A stretch of DNA of 64,000 nucleotides from positions 8,742,001 through 8,806,000 of the forward strand of contig NZ_JAUSZL010000002.1 in assembly GCF_030817535.1 (NCBI RefSeq). The letters run 5' to 3'. The notes beneath the pieces are model-generated. The model did no database searches. It saw only the letters and a program-made list of their open reading frames with translations, and had not been told where the DNA came from. This document shows positions 35,126-44,298 of the stretch, piece after piece (positions within the stretch are counted from its first letter, which is position 1; each line of letters begins with the position of its first letter). Source of the DNA: Streptomyces sp. V3I8 (GTDB lineage Bacteria; Actinomycetota; Actinomycetes; Streptomycetales; Streptomycetaceae). The position numbers and the translations under genes are program-made.

Positions 35126-35700
35126 TCACGCGCCGCATTTGTGCTTCATGGCGTTCACCGTCCCGCCGCTGAAGGGCTCTGTCTTCCGCTCCGGGAACAA
35201 GGGCCTTCCGCTCCGGGAACAAGGTGTCGGGATTCGGCTCGTTGCCGGTGACCGCCGCCGCGAGCAGGTCCAGCTCCCAGCGGCCCTTCTCGAACAGCCA
35301 TCCCTCGCCGGTTTCGTCCCCGGCGTTCCCGGTCTGCTTCCGGCGCCGGTCCTTCAGCTCGGCCACGGCGGCACGGAGATGCCTCATGTCGGGCGCGCCG
35401 TCCGTGTGGACGACGGTGAGCAGGTGGCACTCGGTCGAGCGCCCGGTGAACGGCCTGCTGCTGAACTTCGTTCCCTCGAACCGGCCCGCGAGGACAGCCG
35501 CCCGGATGTCGGTGCGAACGAGGCTCTTGCTCACCACGGTCCCGTCCGTGGTCCCGGCTGGCCGTCCGGACGCCCCGGGGCTCCGGTGCCGTCTCCGCCG
35601 CAGCCCGCCAGGACCATCGTCGGAGTCGCGGCGACCGCCGCACCCCCACCGCACGCGCTACCGGATCCCCCTCGCCTGACACTCGTGAAGCAGGAGTGTC
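35126..35700 (-). pseudogene. Decayed lipoprotein gene with a 22-bp duplication
   Basis: Three frames are needed to read one sensible protein. A lipobox-like start (MVLAGCGGDGTGAPG) stops at a TGA, the main body lies one base over (SLVRTDIRAAVLAGRFEGTKF through GRWELDLLAAAVTGNEPNPDTLFPERK), and the natural C-terminus (LFPERKTEPFSGGTVNAMKHKCGA) lies in another frame. The second shift is explained by a tandem duplication with a 22-bp period (35183-35202 and 35205-35224). The body has no family I can name. The pattern is clear pseudogene decay. Confidence 0.6.
35183..35224. repeat. 20-bp direct repeat with 22-bp period
   Basis: CTTCCGCTCCGGGAACAAGG occurs at 35183-35202 and 35205-35224. The period is not a multiple of three, so the duplication shifts the reading frame of the lipoprotein gene that contains it. 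Confidence 0.9.
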
Positions 35701-35749
35701 GCACGAAAAGATCATGGGACCGTCGGGCGGAACCCTGCGTGGGCCGTCG

Positions 35750-36016
35750 TCAGGAAGCCGCGCTCAGGGCGGGATCGGTGCGCCAGATGAAGGCGAGTTC
35801 GGACAGCGGTACGTCGAGTACCTCGCTGAGCCGGACGATGGTGCCGAACGCGGGCGTGGGCAGCCTGCCGGTCTCGATCTTGCGGAGGGTCTCCGGCGAG
35901 ATCCCTGCCGCCAGGGCCACTTCTACGGGACTGCGTCCGGCCCGGGCGGAGCGCAACGCCGCCCCGAGACGTCGGCCCGCCTCGATCTGTTCGGGGGCGA
36001 GCGGATGGCGAACCAT
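35750..36016 (-). CDS. XRE-family regulator
   Basis: 88 residues from ATG at 36016 (a GTG two codons earlier is possible). The single helix-turn-helix domain fills the protein: GRRLGAALRSARAGRSPVEVALAAGISPETLRKIETGRLPTPAFGTIVRLSEVLDVPLSEL. It is divergent from a methionine aminopeptidase gene, a pairing that recurs in streptomycetes. A perfect palindrome lies between them and is its likely operator. Confidence 0.9.
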   Translation of the reverse strand: MVRHPLAPEQIEAGRRLGAALRSARAGRSPVEVALAAGISPETLRKIETGRLPTPAFGTIVRLSEVLDVPLSELAFIWRTDPALSAAS

Positions 36017-36063
36017 GCCCACATGCTAGGTCCGTGGGCGTCCCGGCGGCAACCGCCCCCTCT

Positions 36064-36077
36064 GGTATAAATATACC
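36064..36077. promoter_or_regulatory. Palindromic operator between XRE and map genes
   Basis: GGTATA-AA-TATACC has perfect arms in an otherwise GC-rich gap. Its AT-rich core could also be part of a promoter. It is followed at 36087-36097 by a run of eleven C residues, a possible slippage site in the map leader. Confidence 0.55.
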
Positions 36078-36115
36078 GGTCGGCCGCCCCCCCCCCCGGA
36101 GAATCGAGAAGCGCA

Positions 36116-36934
36116 GTGATCGAGCACAAATCCCCCGGAGACATCGAGCGTATGCACGTCACCGGACAGTTCCTCGGGCAGGTGCTGGCCGAACTCGGTG
36201 ACCTGGCCGACGTGGGGGTCGACCTGCTGGACCTGGAGCATCACGCGCGCCGCCGGATCAAGGAGCGCGGCGCGGAGTCCTGCTACTGGGACTACGAGCC
36301 CTCGTTCGGCAAGGGCCCGTTCCGCAACGTGGTGTGCCTCTCGGTCAACGACGCCGTACTGCACGGCCTGCCGCACAGGTACAAGCTGCGCGACGGCGAC
36401 CTGGTGACCATGGACATGGCGGTCACGGTCGACGGCTGGGCCGCCGACTCGGCCTACTCCGTCGTCGTCGGCACCCCGTCCGAGGAGGACCTGCGGCTGA
36501 TCGAGGCCACCGAGGTCGCCCTGGAAGCCGCGATCGAGGTCGCCCTGCCGGGCAACCGGCTCGGGGACATCTCGGCGGCCATCGGCGCGGTGGCCCGCGA
36601 GTACGGCTATCCGGTCAACCTGGAGTTTGGCGGCCACGGCATCGGGCGCACGATGCACGAGGAGCTGCACATCCCCAACGACGGTCGTCCGGGCCGCGGT
36701 TGGAAGCTGCGGCCCGGCCTGACGATCGCGATCGAGCCCTGGTTCGCGGCCGGCACCGACAAGATCGTCTACGACCCGGACGGCTGGACGATCCGCTCGG
36801 CCGACGGCTCGCGCACCGCGCACTCCGAGCACACGGTCGCCATCACCGAGACCGGTCCGCTCGTACTCACCCGGCGCCCTCAGGACGTCAGGGAACAGCA
36901 AGGCGCGCGGACGTCACCGGCGCCCGGACGCTGA
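36116..36934 (+). CDS. map: Methionine aminopeptidase, type I
   Basis: 272 residues from GTG at 36116. The five metal ligands are in place: Asp pair in VTMDMAVTVDGWAADSA, His in GGHGIGRTMHEE, Glu in AIEPWF and Glu in TAHSEHTVAI. The enzyme removes N-terminal Met from nascent proteins using two divalent metals. Streptomycetes carry more than one map; this copy is not in a ribosomal operon and has its own XRE-type regulator, so it may be condition-specific. Confidence 0.94.
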   Translation: MIEHKSPGDIERMHVTGQFLGQVLAELGDLADVGVDLLDLEHHARRRIKERGAESCYWDYEPSFGKGPFRNVVCLSVNDAVLHGLPHRYKLRDGDLVTMDMAVTVDGWAADSAYSVVVGTPSEEDLRLIEATEVALEAAIEVALPGNRLGDISAAIGAVAREYGYPVNLEFGGHGIGRTMHEELHIPNDGRPGRGWKLRPGLTIAIEPWFAAGTDKIVYDPDGWTIRSADGSRTAHSEHTVAITETGPLVLTRRPQDVREQQGARTSPAPGR

Positions 36935-36985
36935 CGAGGGCGTCACCGGGAAGAGATCCCACACGGCGGTGACGCCCCCCATCCC

Positions 36986-37999
36986 TCAGGGGCCGGTCGT
37001 CCCGGTGGCGATCGCTTCGGGGTGGTCCTCGATGTACGCCTTGACGACCGACTCGAAGCTGTCGTCGGGGCGCAGGCCGAGCGCCGTGGCACGCGCGCCG
37101 TCGAACGAGGCGGGCCACGAACCGACGATCGCCTCGACGGCGGGGTCGGGCGCGACGGTCACCAGGTCGGCGACGGCGTCGCCGGCTACCCGGCGCAGCA
37201 TGCCCGCGACCGTGACCGTGAGCCCCGGCAGATTGACCGGAAGTCCGCCTTCGAGGGCGCCGGGGCCGCTGCCGCGCACGGCCTCGGTGATGCGGAGGAT
37301 GCCCTCGACGGTGCGCCGCGGTGAGGCCAGCGCGACCCGCAGGCCGGGGTCGACCGGGCAGGTGGCCGCAAGGCCGGAGAGGGGCTCGCGGATGATGCCG
37401 GACAGGAAGCCGGAAGCGGCCGCGTTCGGCTCGCCCGGCCGCACCGCGACGGTCATGAGGCGCGCCACCCGCCCGTCGACGAAGCCCCGGCGCGTGTATT
37501 CGGCGATCAACTGCTCGCAGACGCGCTTCTGCATTCCGTAACTCGACTGCGGCGTCGGCAGCGTCCACTCGTCGACCACGGGCGGCAAAGGCGCCGCGGG
37601 GTCGGAGCCGTAGACCGCGATACTGCTGGAGAACACCACCCGGGGCGTCGGCCCGCCGGCGGCCGACTGGGCGCGGGCGGCGTCGAGCAGCGCGCGTGTC
37701 GTGTCCAGGTTGGCGCTCATGCCCAGGTCGAAGTCGCTCTCGCACTCGGCCGACACGGCCGACGCCAGGTGGATGACCACGTCCACGGGCTGCCTGAAGA
37801 CATCGTCGAGGCGCTCGCTCAGATCGCCCTGGACGACGTCCACCAGCGGGTGGTCCGCCACCGGCGCCGCGGCAGGTACCCGCCGGTCGGCGAGCAGCAG
37901 CCGGTCGACGGGCGCACCGCACAGGGTCCGCCGCGCGAGCAGGGCGTCGGTGACCTGCTGTCCCAGGAAACCGAAGCCACCGGTGACGACGATCCTCAT
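36986..37999 (-). CDS. NAD-dependent epimerase/dehydratase, DenD-like
   Basis: 337 residues. A Rossmann start MRIVVTGGFGFLGQQVTDALL, the SDR catalytic Ser-x-Tyr-x3-Lys region (VVFSSSIAVYGS and SSYGMQKRVCEQL), and RLMTVAVRPGEPNAAASGFLSGIIREPLSG closely follow D-erythronate dehydrogenase (DenD). DenD oxidises D-erythronate at C2 in a four-carbon acid pathway. The usual partners (OtnK kinase, OtnC aldolase) are not adjacent, so the exact substrate is uncertain. Confidence 0.88.
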   Translation of the reverse strand: MRIVVTGGFGFLGQQVTDALLARRTLCGAPVDRLLLADRRVPAAAPVADHPLVDVVQGDLSERLDDVFRQPVDVVIHLASAVSAECESDFDLGMSANLDTTRALLDAARAQSAAGGPTPRVVFSSSIAVYGSDPAAPLPPVVDEWTLPTPQSSYGMQKRVCEQLIAEYTRRGFVDGRVARLMTVAVRPGEPNAAASGFLSGIIREPLSGLAATCPVDPGLRVALASPRRTVEGILRITEAVRGSGPGALEGGLPVNLPGLTVTVAGMLRRVAGDAVADLVTVAPDPAVEAIVGSWPASFDGARATALGLRPDDSFESVVKAYIEDHPEAIATGTTGP

Positions 38000-38080
38000 A
38001 CGGTCCTCCTCGTGCTGCTCGTCCGACCGGCCGACCGGGCCGCTCGCTCACCGTCGTACGAGATCGGGGTTGGCATCGAA

Positions 38081-38101
38081 GTAAGCTAAGGCTAGCCTTA
38101 C
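38081..38101. promoter_or_regulatory. Iron box (IdeR/DmdR type)
   Basis: TAAGGCTAGCCTTA (38087-38100) is a perfect 14-bp palindrome inside a 21-bp element that fits the DmdR1/IdeR pattern. It ends four bases before the start codon of the second siderophore-interacting gene, so binding would block transcription start or the very first codons. Confidence 0.75.
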
Positions 38102-38104
38102 TGC

Positions 38105-38932
38105 GTGTCGAAGAACCCGAAGTTGATGCCCCGGCAGCCCCGGCTGTTCCGTTGCCACGTCGTGCGCAGTGAGCGTTACACGTCCTCGATGCAACGGGTC
38201 ACGGTGACCGGACCCGACCTCTCCTCGTTCCCGTGGCAAGGCTACGACCAGTGGTTCCGGTTGTTCCTGCGGAAACCGCACCAGGAGGAGTTCGTCCTGC
38301 CGGAGATCTCCGGGCCGACCTGGTGGAAGCCGTTCCTCGCCCTACCGGAGGAGGAGCGGGCGCACTGCGCGAACTACACCGTGGCCGGCTTCCGTCCCGA
38401 CGTGGCGGAACTCGACATCGACTTCGTCGTGCACAGCGGTCCGGGCGGTGAACCGGAGGGCGCCGCGGCGATCTGGGCCTGCGGGGTGACCCCCGGCGAG
38501 GAACTCGCCCTCCTCGACCAGGGGTTGCTGTTCGACTGCCCCGACGACGCCTCCGAGGTACTCCTCGTCGCCGACGAGAGCGGGCTGCCCGCGACGGCCG
38601 GCATCCTGCGCTCCCTCCCGCGGGAAGCGGTGGGCCGTGTCATCCAGGAGATCCCGACCGCGGACGACCGCCGCGACCTGGACGCCCCGGCCGGAGTGAG
38701 CGTCACCTGGGTGGTGCGCGAGGACCCGTCCGCGGTTCCCGGCGCCGCCGCACTCGCGGAGCTGCGCCGGCACGTGCCCGCCGGTCCGACGGGCTACGCC
38801 TTCGTCGTGGGGGAGTCGACACTCGCCACCGAGGGCCGGCGGCACCTGCACCGCTCGGGACTGCCGAAGTCGCGCATCACCTTCTCCGGTTTCTGGAAGC
38901 GGGAGGCACACGAGGAAGCCGCTGCCGCCTGA
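38105..38932 (+). CDS. Siderophore-interacting protein under iron control
   Basis: 275 residues from GTG at 38105; an ATG at 38126 is an alternative. SIP/ViuB-type signatures: QGYDQWFRLFLRKPHQ, NYTVAGFRPDVAELDIDFVVHSG, EVLLVADESGLPATAGILRSL and YAFVVGESTLATEGRRHL. It reduces ferric siderophores with NAD(P)H. The iron box directly abuts the start, so the mRNA may be leaderless or nearly so. This SIP differs clearly from the one at 21732. Confidence 0.93.
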   Translation: MSKNPKLMPRQPRLFRCHVVRSERYTSSMQRVTVTGPDLSSFPWQGYDQWFRLFLRKPHQEEFVLPEISGPTWWKPFLALPEEERAHCANYTVAGFRPDVAELDIDFVVHSGPGGEPEGAAAIWACGVTPGEELALLDQGLLFDCPDDASEVLLVADESGLPATAGILRSLPREAVGRVIQEIPTADDRRDLDAPAGVSVTWVVREDPSAVPGAAALAELRRHVPAGPTGYAFVVGESTLATEGRRHLHRSGLPKSRITFSGFWKREAHEEAAAA

Positions 38933-39004
38933 CCGGCACCGCGTGCGAGAGGGCCGTCCCTGCTGTCACGGCCCCTAGCAGACGTCACGCCCTCCCCGCA
39001 GACG

Positions 39005-42000
39005 TCACTCGTCCGGCGACGGGCGCAGGTGGAGGACGACCGCCGCCGTTCCGAGTGCCGGCACGGTGACCGGGACGGTTCCGTCCGGCTCCACCTCGAC
39101 GGCGCGCGGGGCCAGACCGAGGTAGGTGGTGCGGAACGCCCGCCCGACGGCGAGCGGGGTGCCGACGCGGCAGGTGACCGGGACGTCCACCAGGGACTGC
39201 AGGCGGACCATGACCTGTCCCTCGTCCGGGACGGTCAGCCCGACGAGCCGTACCCGGGGGTCGTCCAGGGTCAGGAACCGTGTCCGCGCCGGAAGTTCCG
39301 TCCGGGCTCCGGCGCGGGCGCGGACCGCCACCAGCGGGTGGCCGGTGACGGCCGCGGTGCGCGCGGCCAGTCGCTCGCCGAGCCCTTCGGCGTCCTCGTC
39401 GGCCCCGGCGAAGGCGACGCTGTAGCGGAACGTGTGGTGGAAGGCCTGCTGGGAGGGGAAGTTCGTGTCCCAGATGTTGTTGTGCACCCAGGAGAAGACG
39501 GTGCCCGGCTCCTCGTGCGGGAGTGATGGCGGGTAGGGCGCGTAGGGGATCGCGATCCCGCCGAGCTGCACGAGCGGGGCGTCGGCCGTCGCCAGGACGG
39601 CGTGACGGGTGTCGTCACCGAGGCTGATCCAGCGGCGGATCGCGCGCATGTGGGTGGCGGACCCCGGCACGGTCTCCCGGTCGGTGCCGAGGACGCCACC
39701 GGTGGCCTCCGTACGCACGGTGGGGTCGTCCAGGGCGAACGGGAAGGCGAAGAAGGCACTCTCCTTGGTGAGCGTCGCGGTCTTGTCGATGCGGTTCTCC
39801 ACGTCGATACGGGCCGCGTCGTGCGGAAGGCGCACCTTCACCCGGAGCCGTCGCGTTCCGGCCGGGGCGCATTCGTAGACGAGGCTCTGGCCGGTGGCGT
39901 CCGTGGTGCGGTCGACGAGCGCCGCGGGCGGCGCCGTGCTGCGCGAGGCGAGCAGGTGCATCGAGTCGTCGGCGACGGTCTTGCTGGACTGGTGGTTGAA
40001 CGCGCCGGCCGTGGCGTACTCGTCGTACACGTAGCCGTTGAAGCCGACGGCGGCGTCCTGCCGGACCAGTTCGCGTCCGGTGCGCTTGTCGACGACCGAG
40101 CCGATACACGCCTCGCGCAGGTCGACGGTGACCCGCAGGTGGTCGTTCTCCAGGACGGCCGGGTCCGCGCAGGCGCCCGCCCGGTCGTCGCCCCGCGGGG
40201 CGGGGGCGGTGCCGGGCACGATGTCCAGGCGCAGCGAGCCGCAGGCCGGTACGTCGGCGACGGGCACGTGCAGGAACCGGCCGGCCGCCCGGTGACGGTC
40301 GTTGCTCTGCGCCTCCTCCACGAACGGCAGAGCCGTGCCGGTGCGCGCGTCGAGGACCTGGACCGCGTCGTGCAGCGCGACGGTGCTCTCCGGCAGGAAG
40401 AGCCGTGCCGTCTCCGTACGCGGCCAGCTGCAGGTGTTGACGACGTGGAAGGAGGCCAACGCGTCGGCGGGCGCGGCGAACGCCTCCCCGAGCAGCGCGG
40501 TGGCGGCGTCCAGCAGGGTCTCCGCGTCGTCGTGGGCGCGCATGGCCTGCGAGTACTTCCAGTGCCACTGCTGCTCGCCGGACCCGTGGCCGTGATCGCC
40601 GTGCGTCCACGGGTCGCCGGCGCCCCAGGTGTGCTCGTTGAACAGCGAGGCCGCCCGGTAGACGTCCGGCGCCTTCGACGTGACCGCCGTGCTGCCGGGT
40701 ACGCCCAGCAGGTGCGCGTACCCGGCCACCGTCTGGGCCTCGGCGAGGGCGGCCTGGCCGCGGCGCGTGGCGGCGAGCGGGACGGCTCCGGCGCCGACCC
40801 CGTCCACCCACCAGTCGCTCCAGTCGCCCCGGTAGGTCTCCAGGCGGTCCCCGACACGCCGCTCGGCGTCCGCGAAGAAGTCCTCGTTGCGGGAGGCCCG
40901 CAGCCGCGGGTAGGCCCACTGCTCGTTCCAGCGGCGCACCGTGTCGGAGATGATCCGGCGCGGCGGCCCGTTGTCCGCGAACTTGCCCAGCACGCGCAGG
41001 TGCAGGACGTCCCACGGATAGGGGTCGACGCCGGCGGTGGCGGCCGAGGTCCGGTCGAGGATGGGGAAGCCGGGGATCCCGCGGCCCTCGTGCGGATAGG
41101 GGAACCGGGCCAGGGCGGTCAGGTAGGCGGGCAGCAGGTCGTCGACCCGGTCGTAGGACTCGTCGAAACCGAGGATCGACCCCTCCATGTACGCCAGGCC
41201 GTGCGGTGTGTCCGTACGCCACACCAGGACGCTGTTGCCGCTCGGCGCCTGCCAGCGGAACAGCCGCGGCAGGTGTTCCCCGCCGACGAGGTGCGGGACG
41301 GCCCGCCCGGCCCAGTTGTGCGCCACGGACAGGTGGCGGATGCCGTGGTCCGCCAGGACGTCCGGCAGGCCGACCACCTGCCCGGGCACGTCGGTCTGCA
41401 TGGCCGTGGTGATGTCGATGCCGTGGCGGTCACGCAACTCCGTGACCGGGCGCAGCAGTTCGTGCAGTTCGTCCGTGGAACAGGTCTCCGTGTGGAGGTT
41501 GAACGGCATCGCCGTCAGCTCGACGCGCCCCTCGCGCACCCGGTCCAGGAAGTTCTCCACCTGGCGTGCGGGCCTGTTGGCGCTCCAGTCCTGGAAGGAG
41601 TGGAACCCCTCGACGGCCCAGCGGAACCGGGCGGGCTCCGGCCAGTCGTCGGTGTCCTTGCACAGCTCCAGCAGCGAGTCGAGGTAGGCGCGGGACTCGG
41701 CCATCACCCGGCCCTGCGGATCGGTGTAGCCGATGTCGAGGTGGGAGTGCTGCACCAGGTGCAGTGTCCAGTGGCGCTGCGGGCGGGCCTCGAAGTCGAG
41801 CCAGGTGTCCTGCGCCAGGTCGGGGAGCTCGATCCGCAGGGGCGTCGGCGCGTCCACCTCCGGCACCAGGACGCGCAGGTCCGTCCCGGGGCCGGAGAGG
41901 AGCTCGCTGCGGACGGGCGTACCACCGCCGGTGGTGACCCGGACCCTTGTGACGCGCGGCGCCCCGGCGCCGGCCGCCGCGCCCTCGGGCTGCAGCCGCA

Positions 42001-42175
42001 CCCGGATGGACTGCAGCAGTGCGCCGGAGCCGTCGTGGCGCAACAGGGGTTCGCCGGACAGGTGCACCCGCAGGTCACCCACACCGACGGTGGCGGTGAC
42101 CACGCGGTCGCGCAGGATGTCGCGCGCGATGTCGGAGTCCCACCAGGACGGCCGGATCAGCGGTGGCTTGGGCAT
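39005..42175 (-). CDS. Family 38 alpha-mannosidase
   Basis: 1056 residues with no signal peptide, so intracellular. GH38 features: HLVQHSHLDIGYTDPQGRVMAESRAYLDSLLELC (zinc-binding His-x-Asp), FRWAVEGFHSFQDW, and the nucleophile region AMQTDVPGQVVGLPDVLADHGIRHLSVAHNWAGR. The long C-terminal beta domains are complete. It removes alpha-linked mannose from imported manno-oligosaccharides. Last gene of the five-gene uptake arm, 48 bp after GH76. Confidence 0.94.
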   Translation of the reverse strand: MPKPPLIRPSWWDSDIARDILRDRVVTATVGVGDLRVHLSGEPLLRHDGSGALLQSIRVRLQPEGAAAGAGAPRVTRVRVTTGGGTPVRSELLSGPGTDLRVLVPEVDAPTPLRIELPDLAQDTWLDFEARPQRHWTLHLVQHSHLDIGYTDPQGRVMAESRAYLDSLLELCKDTDDWPEPARFRWAVEGFHSFQDWSANRPARQVENFLDRVREGRVELTAMPFNLHTETCSTDELHELLRPVTELRDRHGIDITTAMQTDVPGQVVGLPDVLADHGIRHLSVAHNWAGRAVPHLVGGEHLPRLFRWQAPSGNSVLVWRTDTPHGLAYMEGSILGFDESYDRVDDLLPAYLTALARFPYPHEGRGIPGFPILDRTSAATAGVDPYPWDVLHLRVLGKFADNGPPRRIISDTVRRWNEQWAYPRLRASRNEDFFADAERRVGDRLETYRGDWSDWWVDGVGAGAVPLAATRRGQAALAEAQTVAGYAHLLGVPGSTAVTSKAPDVYRAASLFNEHTWGAGDPWTHGDHGHGSGEQQWHWKYSQAMRAHDDAETLLDAATALLGEAFAAPADALASFHVVNTCSWPRTETARLFLPESTVALHDAVQVLDARTGTALPFVEEAQSNDRHRAAGRFLHVPVADVPACGSLRLDIVPGTAPAPRGDDRAGACADPAVLENDHLRVTVDLREACIGSVVDKRTGRELVRQDAAVGFNGYVYDEYATAGAFNHQSSKTVADDSMHLLASRSTAPPAALVDRTTDATGQSLVYECAPAGTRRLRVKVRLPHDAARIDVENRIDKTATLTKESAFFAFPFALDDPTVRTEATGGVLGTDRETVPGSATHMRAIRRWISLGDDTRHAVLATADAPLVQLGGIAIPYAPYPPSLPHEEPGTVFSWVHNNIWDTNFPSQQAFHHTFRYSVAFAGADEDAEGLGERLAARTAAVTGHPLVAVRARAGARTELPARTRFLTLDDPRVRLVGLTVPDEGQVMVRLQSLVDVPVTCRVGTPLAVGRAFRTTYLGLAPRAVEVEPDGTVPVTVPALGTAAVVLHLRPSPDE

Positions 42176-42223
42176 GGTGCGTGATCGTCCTTCGTGTCGG
42201 GGTCGGTGTCGGTGGTACGGGCC

Positions 42224-43435
42224 CTACTCGGCCCCGTGACCGTGCCGGTCGCCGCGGGCCAGGGTGGCGAATATCTGCACCATGGCCGACTGGTTGAGGG
42301 TCGCGGCCGGGGCCTGCGGGTCGTAGTCGCCGCCGTTCGAGGGCTGGAAGCGGAACAGCCCGTTGGAGGCGTCCCGGTTGGTCCGGTACGTGCTGTCCGC
42401 GTAGCCGCTCATGGTCTGCCGGTAGGCGGAGTCGGGGCGGATCGCGTCCAGGTCCAGCAGGTCCTTGAAGTAGAAGGCGTTGAAAACGGCCGGCTGGTCG
42501 TGCAGGCGGGTGCCCTGCGCCCAGTACGCGAGAGAGGCGTCGGCGTCGGTGACGGCCCTGGTCCGCCAGGCGGCCTTGCCGGTCCCGCGGTACAGGGCCG
42601 TCGCCGTGCCGATCATGGCCCCCGAGTTGTACGTCCACAGCGTCTCGTTGGTGCCGCCGTCGTCGTTCCGGTCGTTGACGTACAGCCCCGGGGCCTTGCG
42701 CATGCACGAGGACACCCAGCCGTACCACTGCTCGGCCTTCTCCAGATAGGCACGCTCGTGGGTGTGCTCGTAGAGCCGGGCGGCGAGTTGCGCCGAGAGC
42801 GCGGTGACGTTGGTGGCCCGGATGTTGTTGCCGGGGGAGTCGACCCAGTCCATGCCTCCCGGACACGCCTTGGCGGTGTCGCCGTCCCAGGCGCGGGTGA
42901 CGACCGGTATGACGTTCTCGGCCCGCCGCAGGAACGTCCTGTCGCCGGTGGACTCGTACTGGTCGAGCTGGCTCAGGGCGACCACGGCGTTGTCGTCGTA
43001 GTAGACGTCGCCGCCCGAGCCGAGCGGGGCGGGCAGATACGACTGGTAGCCGGGCCGCTCGCCGCCGGAGTGGTACAGCTCGAAGGTGTCGAAGCGCTCC
43101 GCCGCGGCCGCGCGGTAGCCCGGTCCGGTGCGCGGGAGTTCCTGCATGTCGACGGCCGCCGCCGCGGCCTCGCGGAACGGCCAGAGGTAGGAGTGCGCCG
43201 GGTCGGCCGCCTGCCGCGGCGTGTGCTCCAGGTACAGACCGTGCTGGTCCGTGCCCTCGTACAGGTAGGTCTGCAGGGCCTCGTAGGCGTCGGTGGCGCG
43301 GTCGGCCCACCGGGCGGGCGAGACGGGGTGGGGCCGGACGGGACGATCGGTCCCGGCGTGTGCGGGGACGGCGGTCCAGAGCAGGCCCGCGCAGACGGCG
43401 GTCACGGTGGCACGGCGGAGCAGGGATCGCGGCAT
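42224..43435 (-). CDS. Secreted family 76 endo-alpha-1,6-mannanase
   Basis: 403 residues with a signal peptide ending near AVPAHAG (residue 28). The (alpha/alpha)6 barrel shows the catalytic Asp pair of GH76 in GGDVYYDDNAVVALSQL, plus TYNSGAMIGTATALYRGTG and HDQPAVFNAFYFKDLL. GH76 enzymes cut the alpha-1,6-mannan backbone of yeast and fungal walls and of mycobacterial mannans. It is the only secreted glycosidase of the operon, so it supplies the oligosaccharides that the transporter imports. 41 bp downstream of the second permease. Confidence 0.94.
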   Translation of the reverse strand: MPRSLLRRATVTAVCAGLLWTAVPAHAGTDRPVRPHPVSPARWADRATDAYEALQTYLYEGTDQHGLYLEHTPRQAADPAHSYLWPFREAAAAAVDMQELPRTGPGYRAAAAERFDTFELYHSGGERPGYQSYLPAPLGSGGDVYYDDNAVVALSQLDQYESTGDRTFLRRAENVIPVVTRAWDGDTAKACPGGMDWVDSPGNNIRATNVTALSAQLAARLYEHTHERAYLEKAEQWYGWVSSCMRKAPGLYVNDRNDDGGTNETLWTYNSGAMIGTATALYRGTGKAAWRTRAVTDADASLAYWAQGTRLHDQPAVFNAFYFKDLLDLDAIRPDSAYRQTMSGYADSTYRTNRDASNGLFRFQPSNGGDYDPQAPAATLNQSAMVQIFATLARGDRHGHGAE

Positions 43436-43476
43436 GGTTCACCCTTCGCGAGGTGGAGGAGGGAGGCGTGCAGAGG

Positions 43477-44298
43477 TCAGCGGTGGATCCTGAGGCTGCT
43501 GACGAAGAAGCGCTGGGCGGAGAAGAACAGCACCAGGGTCGGCAGGGAGACGAGGAGGGCGCCGGCGAGCACGACCGGGGGCCCGACGTTGGAGTAGTTG
43601 CCCTGCAGGTCGGCGAGCGCGGCCATGACCGGCCGGATGTTGCGGCTCGTGGTCAGCGTGATGCCGAACATCAGGTCGTTCCACACGGCCACGAACTGGA
43701 ACACGAACACGGCGACCATGGCGGACCGGGTCAGCGGCACGTGGATCTGCCAGAACAGCCGCCACCAGGACGCGCCGTCCATGCGTGCGGCCTCCACTAC
43801 CTCCCGCGGCAGGGTGAGGGCGTAGTTGCGCATGACGAAGAAGGCGAAGGGGATCGCGATCGCCGTGTAGATCAGGACGAGCCCGAACTGGGTGTCGTAC
43901 AGGGACGACTGCGCGTACGACAGGAACAGCGGGCGGATGAAGACCTGCAGGGGCAGCAGCGTGCCGGAGTAGATCACCCAGAACCACAGCGTCCGGTGCC
44001 GCACGGGCATGATGATCGTGGCGAAGGCGGCACCCGAGGCCAGTACGGCGGCGGCCAGCGCGCTGACGACGGAGTACAGCAGACTGTTGCCGAACGCCGG
44101 GCCCAGGTCGGCCTTGTCCCACGCCTGGGACATGTTGCCGAACAGCCCGAAGTCCGTCGGGAGCCAGTGCGGGCTGCCGGAGTAGCTTTCGGCCGGCACC
44201 AGGGCGTTGACCACCAGGAGCCAGGTCGGGACCAGCCAGAGCAGGGCGAGCACCGTGACGGTGCCGGTGCGCAGGACGCGGCCGAGGGACATGGTCAT
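43477..44298 (-). CDS. Sugar ABC transporter permease, MsmG/CUT1 type
   Basis: 273 residues from the ATG at 44298, overlapping the first permease stop (ATGA, 44295-44298). Six membrane helices; the EAA loop reads EVVEAARMDGASWWRLFWQIHVPLTRSA. The C-terminus FFSAQRFFVSSLRIHR is typical of CUT1 family permeases. No ATPase gene is present, as usual for streptomycete CUT1 systems that share MsiK. Confidence 0.94.
   Translation of the reverse strand: MTMSLGRVLRTGTVTVLALLWLVPTWLLVVNALVPAESYSGSPHWLPTDFGLFGNMSQAWDKADLGPAFGNSLLYSVVSALAAAVLASGAAFATIIMPVRHRTLWFWVIYSGTLLPLQVFIRPLFLSYAQSSLYDTQFGLVLIYTAIAIPFAFFVMRNYALTLPREVVEAARMDGASWWRLFWQIHVPLTRSAMVAVFVFQFVAVWNDLMFGITLTTSRNIRPVMAALADLQGNYSNVGPPVVLAGALLVSLPTLVLFFSAQRFFVSSLRIHR

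Noticed and set aside
39602..42184. 860-residue plus-strand frame opposite the GH38 gene
   Set aside because: Antisense to a full-length GH38 with intact motifs; composition is typical of shadow frames.
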